Under the pieces are notes generated by a model, which made no database searches, had not been told where the DNA came from, and worked only from the letters and a program-made list of their open reading frames with translations. This document shows, in pieces, positions 54,597 to 62,019 of a stretch of DNA of 64,000 nucleotides (within the stretch, counting starts at the first letter, position 1; each line of letters begins with the position of its first letter). The DNA is taken from NCBI RefSeq assembly GCF_032268605.1, contig NZ_CP130318.1, positions 1,643,001-1,707,000 on the forward strand, read 5' to 3'. The translations under genes were made by a program, and so were the position numbers. This DNA comes from Paenibacillus aurantius (GTDB lineage: Bacteria; Bacillota; Bacilli; Paenibacillales; NBRC-103111).

Positions 54597-55481
54597 ATGA
54601 AGCGGATTGCCTATCTGGGACCCGTCGGAACGGTTTCACAGGAAGCGGTGCGATATTTTTTTGCAGGGGAAGAGCACGAATTTATTCCCTATAAGCTGAT
54701 TTCCGATGTCTGCATGGCGACGGTCACCGGAGAGACGGATTTGAGTGTCATTCCCATCGAGAATACGATCGACGGCTCCGTCCGTTTGCATATGGACTGG
54801 CTGGTCAGCGAAGAAGTCAACCTGCCCATCCAGGCGGAATGGGTGTATCCGTCCATCCAGAACTTGATCGGTCACCGCCAGGACGCCGGGTCCGATTCCG
54901 ATAAACCCGATTATAGCGGGATCAAGAAGGTCATCTCCATCGATGTGGCCATTGCTCAGTGCCGTTCCTTCTTGAAGGAGCATTTGCCCAACGCGGAGCT
55001 CGTCTATGTAAGCTCCACGGCCGAAGGGGTACTCATGGTGAAGGACCATCCAAATGGGGGAACGGCGGCGATCGGCACGCGTCTCGCGGCCGAGCAGTAC
55101 GGGCTCGACGTGCTGGCCTCTAACATTACTGACCATGACAACAACTACACGAGGTTCATTCTAATTGGGCGGGATCGTCCCGCTCTGAAGCCTGCCCAAA
55201 ACGTGAAGACCACCATTCTGGTTACGCTGCCCGAGGATTATCCGGGGGCGCTGCATCAGGTGCTTTCGGCGTTTGCCTGGCGCCGGATCAACCTGTCCAA
55301 AATCGAGTCCCGTCCGACCAAGCTTCGGCTTGGGAGCTATTATTTCTACATCGATATCGAAATGTCCATGGACACGGTTCTGCTGCCTTCGGCCTTGGCT
55401 GAAATCGAGGCGATCGGCTGCCAAGTCCGGTTGATGGGCTCTTATCCCAGCTATTCTTACCATAATGCGGAGGTGCAATAG
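54597..55481 (+). CDS. pheA: prephenate dehydratase
   Basis: A 294-residue enzyme making phenylpyruvate from prephenate. The catalytic domain begins RIAYLGPVGTVSQEA, with SVIPIENTIDGSV and the catalytic-Thr segment NYTRFILIGRD. The C-terminal ACT domain (GALHQVLSAFAWRRINLSKIESRPTK) carries the ESRP motif that binds phenylalanine for feedback inhibition. It is followed after 5 bases by ilvE, so the two are a unit. Confidence 0.97.
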   Translation: MKRIAYLGPVGTVSQEAVRYFFAGEEHEFIPYKLISDVCMATVTGETDLSVIPIENTIDGSVRLHMDWLVSEEVNLPIQAEWVYPSIQNLIGHRQDAGSDSDKPDYSGIKKVISIDVAIAQCRSFLKEHLPNAELVYVSSTAEGVLMVKDHPNGGTAAIGTRLAAEQYGLDVLASNITDHDNNYTRFILIGRDRPALKPAQNVKTTILVTLPEDYPGALHQVLSAFAWRRINLSKIESRPTKLRLGSYYFYIDIEMSMDTVLLPSALAEIEAIGCQVRLMGSYPSYSYHNAEVQ

Positions 55482-55486
55482 CAGCA

Positions 55487-56365
55487 ATGGCACAGTGGAT
55501 TTATTTAAACGGCGAGTTTGTGGAGAAGGACAAGGCTCTGGTTTCCGTTTACGACCACGGGTTCTTGTACGGAGACGGAATCTTCGAGGGCATCCGTGTC
55601 TACAACGGGAACATTTTTAAGTGCAAGGAGCATCTGGACCGGCTGTATGATTCCGCGAAGTCCATTATGCTGGATATTCCCCTTTCGTTCGGCGATATGC
55701 AGAACGTGCTCGTGGAATCGATCCGCAAGAACGAGCTCCGCGACGGCTATATCCGTCTCGTGGTATCCCGCGGGCCCGGAGACCTGGGGCTGGACCCCCG
55801 CCGCTCCCCGAAGGCCAATGTCATCATCATCGTGGAGCAGCTGGCCATTTACCCGGAAGAGGCTTATCTGAACGGGCTCAAGACCGTTTCGGTGTCCACC
55901 CGCCGCAACATTCCGGACGCGCTAAACCCGAAGATCAAATCGCTTAACTACCTGAATAACATTCTCGTCAAAATCCAGGCCAACCTGGCCGGAGTCGGCG
56001 AGGCGATCATGCTGAATTCCCAAGGCTACGTAGCCGAAGGCTCGTCCGATAACATCTTTATCGTGAAGCGCGGCGTCGTCTACACGCCTCCCTGCTATGT
56101 GGGAGCGCTCGAAGGCATTACCCGTGCCGCCATTATCGAAATCTGCCAGAAGGTCGGCTATCCGGTTAAGGAAGAGCCGTTTACCCTTCATGACGTCTAT
56201 GTCGCCGATGAAGTCTTCTTCACCGGCACGGCGGCGGAGGTCATCGCGGTTCGCGAGGTGGATGCCCGCATTATCGGCTCCGGAGCAGCCGGCCCGATCA
56301 CGACCCATCTGCTTAAGGAATTCCGCAGCGTCGTCGAAATCGACGGCGTGAAAGTATACGAATAG
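55487..56365 (+). CDS. ilvE: branched-chain amino-acid aminotransferase
   Basis: A 292-residue fold-type-IV PLP transaminase. The PLP lysine is in KIKSLNYLNN (about residue 159). YDHGFLYGDGIFEGIRVYNG and EGSSDNIFIVK with GITRAAIIEI are family signatures, the last holding the phosphate. It transfers amino groups between glutamate and leucine, isoleucine or valine. The start lies 5 bases after the pheA stop with GGAGGTG upstream. D-amino-acid aminotransferase is a related alternative, but length and motifs favour IlvE. Confidence 0.93.
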   Translation: MAQWIYLNGEFVEKDKALVSVYDHGFLYGDGIFEGIRVYNGNIFKCKEHLDRLYDSAKSIMLDIPLSFGDMQNVLVESIRKNELRDGYIRLVVSRGPGDLGLDPRRSPKANVIIIVEQLAIYPEEAYLNGLKTVSVSTRRNIPDALNPKIKSLNYLNNILVKIQANLAGVGEAIMLNSQGYVAEGSSDNIFIVKRGVVYTPPCYVGALEGITRAAIIEICQKVGYPVKEEPFTLHDVYVADEVFFTGTAAEVIAVREVDARIIGSGAAGPITTHLLKEFRSVVEIDGVKVYE

Positions 56366-56375
56366 CAGCACTTGA

Positions 56376-56420
56376 AGAACTCCCTTTCTACGCCTGCCGG
56401 CGGGAAAGGGAGTTTTTTTT
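56376..56420 (+). terminator. terminator after ilvE
   Basis: AACTCCCTTTC (56378-56388) pairs with GAAAGGGAGTT (56404-56414), followed by a run of T. Confidence 0.88.
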
Positions 56421-56430
56421 GTAGAGGGAT

Positions 56431-56458
56431 GTCAATTGCCCATTTCCGTGCATAGACT
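56431..56458 (+). promoter_or_regulatory. candidate sigma-E promoter for the SafA-like gene
   Basis: GTCAATT (56431-56437), 13 bases, then CATAGACT (56451-56458). safA is sigma-E-dependent in B. subtilis, and the site lies about 60 bases before the chosen start. Confidence 0.45.
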
Positions 56459-56518
56459 GTAATGTCATTCTGGGCAGGACCCCAGTATCGTTTGCAAATG
56501 ATTAAGGAGGGAACCGTT

Positions 56519-58741
56519 TTGAAAATTCATATGGTCAAGAAAGGGGATACCCTTTACGAGCTGTCCAAAAAGTATCACGTGGACCTCGACAAGCTCATTG
56601 CGGCCAATCCGCAACTGACGAACCCCGATACGCTGGAGGTGGGAGCCAAAATCAAGATCCCGTCCGGGTCGGTTCCGGTTACGCCTCCTCCGGGCACGAT
56701 TGAACATAAGGTGGTCCAGGGCGATACCCTCTGGAAGCTCTCCAAGAAGTATGGAGTCTCCCTGCAAGCCATGATCAACGCCAACAAGCAGCTAACGAAC
56801 CCGAACATTCTGATGACCGGCATGAGCGTCTTCATTCCGATCCAGGGACCGACGGTCACGAGCGAGGCGGGGGCGGGGAATGTCATCCTGCCTTCGGGGA
56901 AAAAGAACAACGCGCCGATGGAGAGTCCGATCCAAAAGCAGAACAATGCCCCGGTGCCGGAACTCATGCCGCTGGAGGAGAATAAGGAGGAAGCGGCTCC
57001 TATTCAGGAGGAGAAAGAAGCTCCGGAAGTTAAGCCTCTGGAGAAGGAGAACCCGATTGTCGCTCCGCTCGCCAAAGAAAAGGAAGCTCCCCTGGAGGAG
57101 AAAGAGGCCAACGTGCCGAATGTGAACCCGGCCGCCAAAGCGGAGCCGGTTCCCCTTAGCCTTCCACTCGAGACCGCTAAGCCAGCGCAGAAGGAGAAAC
57201 CGGCGGAGAAGGGAGGATGGGCCGACAAGGGAGCCGTGCCCACACCTTACGCTCCATCGGCCCCGTCCGTCTCGCCTTATGCCGAGCAGGCGGTGCATCC
57301 TTTCGAGCAGTACCACGTGCCGGCAACGGAAGTAATGGGAACGGGGTACGCCATGCCTTCTACTTATATGCATGCCAATCCCTATGCCACGCCGTACAGC
57401 CAAACCCAAGCAGCACCTCTTGGGGGAGGAAATTATCCTCCGATGATGGGCATGGAATCGGCATCGAACCTTCCGGAGCTCGGGGCCATGCAGGCCATGC
57501 CCAATATGCCGCAGGTGGGCGGGCTCGGAGCCGGGCAGGCTGCGCCCAATGCGCCTCTCCTCTCACCGATGGCCTACCAGCCTCAGCCGAATATGCCTTA
57601 TCCCGGGCAGACCGGTCCCGCCCAGATGGATCCGTGCGCGGGAATCCCTTATCCTTACCAGGCCGAAGGGATGGAGAACGCTCCGATTTCCCCGTATGGC
57701 ACCGGCATGATGTCGGAGCCGTGGGGGCATCACATGATCCCGATGCATCCGGATTACTGCATGCCGCATGGCATTATGCCGTATGAAGGGGTACCCGGAT
57801 ATCCTCCTGTTCCTCCTTATGGCGGAGTGGCGCCATACGGAATGATGGGCCCAGACTGCGGATGCGGCGAGATCAGCCCGGCAGAGAACAAGGCCGCCCC
57901 TTGGGAGAACGCGATGGTAAGCCCGATGATGACGGCACCGGTCAACAACGCGATGGTAAGCCCGATGATGGCAGCCCCGGTCAATAACGCGATGGTAAGC
58001 CCGATGATGACGGCACCGGTCAACAACGCGATGGTAAGCCCGATGATGACGGCACCGGTCAACAACGCGATGGTGAGCCCGATGATGGCAGCCCCGGTTA
58101 CCAATGCTATGTTCAGTCCTATGGAAAACTCCATGGTCAGCCCGCTGGAAAATGCCCCGACCGGACCGGCCGAGAAAACATCGCCGATTGAGAATCAGCC
58201 GTTTCCTGGGCTTCATGGTCAGGACGCCGGCATGATGCCGTACGGAGCTCCGGGTGTGTCCCCTTACGGAATGGGAGGCCAACATGGCTATGGAATGGAC
58301 CCTTACGGCATGCACGGCTACGCCTATGGACCGCAAAGCTATGCGGCGCCCGGCTATGGAATGCCTGCCCTTCATGGTATGGAGACCTATGGAGCCCAGC
58401 CTTACGGCATGCAGCCCTACGGGGGCGGGTATATGAACCCGTATGCGGGAGGGGCCATGCCTTGGGGCTATCCTCCTTATCCCACCGGGGGAGGAAAAGA
58501 GAATCCCGTCCTCGGAGCCGAAGGTGGAAAGGACTGCGGCTGCGGCTGTGGAGGCCGTCAGGAAGATCACGTTCCGATCTCCTCCTTCCGCAAGGAACAG
58601 GTGGAGCCCATCCGCAAACCTGCGAAGAGCAAAGCCAAATCGTCCTCCAAGGCGGCGCTGCACGCTCTGCCGGCTTACGAGAAGACCGAAAGAAAGGCCG
58701 ACAGCCGGGATAATTTGCCCTGGTTAAACTACTACCGGTAA
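56519..58741 (+). CDS. safA: SafA-like spore coat protein with two LysM domains
   Basis: A 740-residue protein. Two LysM domains open it (MVKKGDTLYELSKKYHVDLDKLI and VVQGDTLWKLSKKYGVSLQAMI; about residues 4-48 and 62-108). A Glu/Pro/Lys-rich spacer follows (about 130-240), then a long Met/Pro/Tyr/Gly-rich region with a perfect-period 13-residue repeat. Cys clusters DCGCGE and DCGCGCGGRQ, and a basic Ser/Lys tail, complete it. TTG at 56519 is chosen because AAGGAGGG (56504-56511) is 7 bases upstream. B. subtilis SafA has about 387 residues and one LysM; position before bofC and ruvAB supports the name. SafA links cortex and inner coat. Confidence 0.82.
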   Translation: MKIHMVKKGDTLYELSKKYHVDLDKLIAANPQLTNPDTLEVGAKIKIPSGSVPVTPPPGTIEHKVVQGDTLWKLSKKYGVSLQAMINANKQLTNPNILMTGMSVFIPIQGPTVTSEAGAGNVILPSGKKNNAPMESPIQKQNNAPVPELMPLEENKEEAAPIQEEKEAPEVKPLEKENPIVAPLAKEKEAPLEEKEANVPNVNPAAKAEPVPLSLPLETAKPAQKEKPAEKGGWADKGAVPTPYAPSAPSVSPYAEQAVHPFEQYHVPATEVMGTGYAMPSTYMHANPYATPYSQTQAAPLGGGNYPPMMGMESASNLPELGAMQAMPNMPQVGGLGAGQAAPNAPLLSPMAYQPQPNMPYPGQTGPAQMDPCAGIPYPYQAEGMENAPISPYGTGMMSEPWGHHMIPMHPDYCMPHGIMPYEGVPGYPPVPPYGGVAPYGMMGPDCGCGEISPAENKAAPWENAMVSPMMTAPVNNAMVSPMMAAPVNNAMVSPMMTAPVNNAMVSPMMTAPVNNAMVSPMMAAPVTNAMFSPMENSMVSPLENAPTGPAEKTSPIENQPFPGLHGQDAGMMPYGAPGVSPYGMGGQHGYGMDPYGMHGYAYGPQSYAAPGYGMPALHGMETYGAQPYGMQPYGGGYMNPYAGGAMPWGYPPYPTGGGKENPVLGAEGGKDCGCGCGGRQEDHVPISSFRKEQVEPIRKPAKSKAKSSSKAALHALPAYEKTERKADSRDNLPWLNYYR
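57908..58102 (+). repeat. five in-frame 39-bp repeats inside safA
   Basis: Five copies of a 39-base unit begin at 57908, 57947, 57986, 58025 and 58064. Each encodes NAMVSPMM(T/A)APVN or a close variant; a sixth, degenerate copy (NAMFSPMENS) follows at 58103. Copies alternate Thr and Ala at one position. The near-identity of the bases suggests recent expansion by slippage or recombination. Confidence 0.92.
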
Positions 58742-58758
58742 GGAAACGCTCCGTGCAT

Positions 58759-58810
58759 AATCCCCCTTCCCCCTGGAAAAGCTAGAAACAACTTTCAGGA
58801 CAGGGGGATT
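58759..58810 (+). promoter_or_regulatory. hairpin that can mask the bofC ribosome site
   Basis: AATCCCCCT (58759-58767) is exactly complementary to AGGGGGATT (58802-58810), whose AGGGGG is the SD sequence of bofC. The loop is 34 bases. It may limit bofC translation or simply be the 3' end of the safA message. Confidence 0.45.
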
Positions 58811-58814
58811 TGCC

Positions 58815-59483
58815 ATGGGCTATTCCAACCTTTTGAAACAGCTGAGAAAGAAGCTTCGCCTGCGCAAGCGCTGGCTTTCTTTAGGAGCATGGATACTGGC
58901 TGCCGGGGTTTTTGCCGCAGGAGCCGTATGGGTCGGTTCAAGAGAAGAAGGTCCGGAGCCGGACGCACCCGTCATGAAGACGGTCGCAGCAAGCGAACGG
59001 CCCGCTGGAGACGACCCGCTGCAGAAGGTAAAGGAAAGTGCGAAGGACCGGACCGTGCTGCTGGAGAGGATTTATTTGTGCGGCGAGGAGACGGAGGACA
59101 GCGGCGTATGGAAGCCGGAAGCGGTTCTCCAATATGGGAAGGAGCATCCGGCGCAGGAGGTTTCCTTGGATGCGGAAGGGCGCGTCCATTTTACGGAGCG
59201 GGTGGATGACCTCTCCAGCCAATGCAAGGACCGGGCTTACTTCGGTCTGGACAAGAACGGGAACCTGTCCTTGTTCGAAGGCGTGCCGGAGAATGACAAG
59301 GTGATTCGGACCTTCTTCCAGCTGAATCTTCAATATTTGAAAAGCAGTCTCCCGATCGAAACCTGGGAGCAGCTTCACGCGGGCATCCGTGTCTCGGATG
59401 TGGAGGAGTACAACAGCGTCATCTCCACCTTCTCCAATTTTGCCGTAACGGACCATCCGGAAGGCAAAGCGCCGAACGCGTGA
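58815..59483 (+). CDS. bofC: BofC-like forespore-secreted regulator
   Basis: A 222-residue protein. A basic start and one helix (WLSLGAWILAAGVFAAGAVWVG) would export it. The body contains the BofC-type segment VLLERIYLCGEETEDSGVW and the C-terminal FFQLNLQYLKSSLPIETWEQLHAGIRVSDVEEYNSVIS, the domain next to the SpoIVB contact. BofC is made in the forespore and inhibits SpoIVB, delaying pro-sigma-K processing by SpoIVFB (gene at 44243). Position between safA and ruvA matches B. subtilis. Confidence 0.85.
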   Translation: MGYSNLLKQLRKKLRLRKRWLSLGAWILAAGVFAAGAVWVGSREEGPEPDAPVMKTVAASERPAGDDPLQKVKESAKDRTVLLERIYLCGEETEDSGVWKPEAVLQYGKEHPAQEVSLDAEGRVHFTERVDDLSSQCKDRAYFGLDKNGNLSLFEGVPENDKVIRTFFQLNLQYLKSSLPIETWEQLHAGIRVSDVEEYNSVISTFSNFAVTDHPEGKAPNA

Positions 59484-59543
59484 AAGGCGGGCCGCGATGT
59501 TAAGCTCTTGATTTAGAAAGAGGTTTTTTCCACCGGTTAGTCC

Positions 59544-59573
59544 AAGAAGCCCGCCATGCGGGCTTCTTTTTTT
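59544..59573 (+). terminator. terminator after bofC
   Basis: A perfect 11-bp stem (AAGAAGCCCGC with its complement, loop CAT) followed by a run of T. Confidence 0.9.
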
Positions 59574-59620
59574 ATTTGCGGGAGAGTGCGGGGAGGGCGG
59601 TACTCAGGGGGACGATAATC

Positions 59621-59629
59621 TGCTATAAT
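59621..59629 (+). promoter_or_regulatory. extended -10 promoter for ruvCAB
   Basis: TGCTATAAT: TATAAT (59624-59629) with a TG one base before; the -35 is weak. It lies 45 bases before ruvC. Confidence 0.55.
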
Positions 59630-59674
59630 GAAAAAAACGATACATATGTTCGCTTTAGGAATGGAGAGAGTGGA

Positions 59675-60178
59675 TTGCGCATTTTGGGAATTGACCCGGG
59701 GATCGCCATTGTCGGCTTCGGGTTTATCGATAAGCAGGGAAGCAAGCTGACCCCGGTTCAGTACGGAAGTATCCAGACGGAAGCCCATACGGATCCCGGC
59801 CAGCGTCTGAAGGACGTTTACGATTCGGCGGTTCATCTCATCGAGAAGTACAAGCCGGACGCGATGGCGATCGAGAAGCTGTTCTTCAACCGCAACGTGA
59901 CGACGGCCTTCACCGTTGCTCAGGCCCGGGGGGTGCTGATCCTGGCCGCCGTACAGAAGGGGATTCCTGTAGGAGAGTATACTCCGCTTCAGGTGAAGCA
60001 GGCGACGGTCGGATACGGCAAAGCCGAGAAGAAGCAGGTGCAGGAAATGGTGAGAATGTTTCTTAACCTTTCCGCCGTGCCCAAGCCTGACGATGTGGCG
60101 GATGCGCTGGCCGTGGCGATCTGCCACGCCCATTCCTACGTGCTGACGGACAAATTGAACGGGGTGGGGAAACGATGA
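59675..60178 (+). CDS. ruvC: crossover junction endonuclease RuvC
   Basis: A 167-residue Holliday-junction resolvase. The acidic catalytic residues are D7 in ILGIDPG, E67 in AIEKLFF, and the Asp pair in PKPDDVADALA. The start is TTG with GGAGAGAG upstream; extension to 59576 would add 33 residues before the family start. B. subtilis has no RuvC (RecU does this job), while Paenibacillaceae keep it with ruvAB. It overlaps ruvA by 4 bases. Confidence 0.95.
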   Translation: MRILGIDPGIAIVGFGFIDKQGSKLTPVQYGSIQTEAHTDPGQRLKDVYDSAVHLIEKYKPDAMAIEKLFFNRNVTTAFTVAQARGVLILAAVQKGIPVGEYTPLQVKQATVGYGKAEKKQVQEMVRMFLNLSAVPKPDDVADALAVAICHAHSYVLTDKLNGVGKR

Positions 60179-60795
60179 TTGATTTTCTGAGGGGAAGCCT
60201 GGTTCACCGGGAAACCGATTACGTGGTGCTGGATGTGAACGGAGTCGGCTACCGGGTGTTTTGCGCCAATCCCTATGCCGTGCAGGCCGGCGAGGCGGAA
60301 GGCATCACACTCTTTATTCATTACCATGTGCGGGAAGACGCCCATCTCCTGTTCGGATTCCGCAGCCGGGAGGAGCAGACCTTGTTCCGACGGCTTCTTG
60401 AGGTGAGCGGCATAGGACCCAAGGTGGCGCTCGGGATTGTCGGTGCCGGCGAGCCGGAGGCGGTGGTTTCCGCGATCTACACGGAGGATGTCGCGTTTCT
60501 GACCCGCCTCCCCGGCATAGGCAAGAAGACGGCGCAGCGGATTGTGCTCGACCTGAAGGACAAGCTGTCCGACCTTCCGGTTGGACAGCTTGCCGGTCCG
60601 GTCGGGAAGAGCGCTGCCGTACCGGCTGCCGCGCCGCGGGGGCCGTGGAGCGAAGCGAAGGAGGCGCTCCAGGCCCTCGGCTATACGGAGGCCGAGGTGG
60701 AGCGCGTGAAGCCGGCGGTGCAGGAAGCCGCCACGGGAACGGAAGGGGCGGACGCACTGGTGAAGCTGGCGCTGCAGGTCCTTTTCCGCGGCTGA
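60175..60795 (+). CDS. ruvA: Holliday-junction DNA helicase subunit RuvA
   Basis: A 206-residue RuvA, which grips the four-way junction. Domain I is an OB fold (residues 1-65). Two helix-hairpin-helix motifs follow, VSGIGPKVALGIV and LPGIGKKTAQRIVLDL. A Pro/Ala-rich linker leads to the C-terminal RuvB-binding domain (WSEAKEALQALGYTEAEVERV). The ATG overlaps the ruvC stop. Confidence 0.97.
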   Translation: MIDFLRGSLVHRETDYVVLDVNGVGYRVFCANPYAVQAGEAEGITLFIHYHVREDAHLLFGFRSREEQTLFRRLLEVSGIGPKVALGIVGAGEPEAVVSAIYTEDVAFLTRLPGIGKKTAQRIVLDLKDKLSDLPVGQLAGPVGKSAAVPAAAPRGPWSEAKEALQALGYTEAEVERVKPAVQEAATGTEGADALVKLALQVLFRG

Positions 60796-60939
60796 CGGGA
60801 CACCACGGGCAAGCAGCCAGTATTCTAAGCCTCATCGGGCAGGCCCCGATCCCCTTTCACGGGATGAGAGGCGACGGCCCATAGGTAACGGTTATGGCTT
60901 CTGCCGGCGGGTCCGGTTAGAGGCCGGAGGGAGGACTTC

Positions 60940-61947
60940 ATGGAAGACAGAATCATCTCCGCTAACTTGATGATGGAGGACCAGGCGGTAGAGCTCAGCC
61001 TGCGTCCCCGTTTCTTGGCGGAATATATAGGGCAGACGCAAGCGAAAGAGAATCTGAAGATTTATATAGAAGCGGCGAAGCAGCGCAAGGAGGCATTGGA
61101 TCATGTGCTCCTGTACGGGCCCCCTGGGCTTGGCAAGACGACCTTATCCAATATCATTGCGAATGAGCTGGGCGTCAACATCCGGACGACTTCCGGGCCG
61201 GCTATTGAACGGCCGGGCGATCTCGCGGCCCTGCTGACGAACCTGCAGGAAGGGGACGTACTCTTCATCGACGAAATTCACCGGCTCCACCGGACGGTGG
61301 AAGAGGTGCTCTATCCCGCTATGGAAGACTTCGCCTTGGACATTATTATCGGCAAGGGTCCGAGCGCCCGTTCCGTCCGGCTGGACCTGCCGCCGTTTAC
61401 CCTGATTGGGGCGACGACGCGGGCGGGTCTTCTGTCCGCTCCTCTGCGCGATCGCTTCGGCGTCGTCAGCCGGCTTGAGTATTATACCAACGACGAGCTC
61501 AGCTTTATCGTCAGCCGGGCTTCGGACATTCTTGAAGTGCCGATTATCGGGGAGGCGGCTGCCGAGATCGGCATGCGGTCCCGGGGAACGCCCCGCATTG
61601 CGAACCGTCTGCTGAAACGGGTGAGGGATTTTGCCCAAGTGAAGGGAGACGGCGTTATTACGCTGGAAATGGCTCGGATGGCCCTTCAGATGATCCAGGT
61701 GGACGAGCTTGGACTCGATGAGGTCGATCATAAGATGCTGCGCTCCATTGTTACCAACTTCCGCGGAGGGCCGGTCGGCCTGGATACCATCGCGGCTACA
61801 ATCGGGGAAGAGAGCCAGACGATAGAAGACGTCTACGAGCCTTATCTCCTGCAGATCGGTTTTCTGCAGCGAACCCCGAGGGGACGGGCGGTTACTCCGC
61901 TGGCCTACCGTCATTTGGGCATGGAGCCTCCCGAGAATCGGACGTAA
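60940..61947 (+). CDS. ruvB: Holliday-junction DNA helicase motor RuvB
   Basis: A 335-residue AAA+ motor for branch migration. The Walker A loop is [13 protein letters not shown] (about residues 51-62), Walker B is FIDEIHR, and [26 protein letters not shown] is sensor-1 with the arginine finger. The C-terminal winged helix binds DNA. The gap after ruvA is 144 bases, longer than usual, with no clear promoter. Confidence 0.98.
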   Translation: MEDRIISANLMMEDQAVELSLRPRFLAEYIGQTQAKENLKIYIEAAKQRKEALDHVLLYGPPGLGKTTLSNIIANELGVNIRTTSGPAIERPGDLAALLTNLQEGDVLFIDEIHRLHRTVEEVLYPAMEDFALDIIIGKGPSARSVRLDLPPFTLIGATTRAGLLSAPLRDRFGVVSRLEYYTNDELSFIVSRASDILEVPIIGEAAAEIGMRSRGTPRIANRLLKRVRDFAQVKGDGVITLEMARMALQMIQVDELGLDEVDHKMLRSIVTNFRGGPVGLDTIAATIGEESQTIEDVYEPYLLQIGFLQRTPRGRAVTPLAYRHLGMEPPENRT

Positions 61948-62019
61948 GCAGCAACTTTTTACGCGGAGGGGAGTCTAACCCTTTATAACGCTAACGACCA
62001 AAAGGAGATTCTCTGCCCC

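Noticed and set aside
57908-58102. Regular 39-bp repeats that might suggest a CRISPR array
   Set aside because: Copies are contiguous without spacers and stay in the safA reading frame.
57563-58663. A 366-codon minus-strand frame with His/Arg repeats
   Set aside because: Its repeats are just the reverse reading of the safA 39-bp array.
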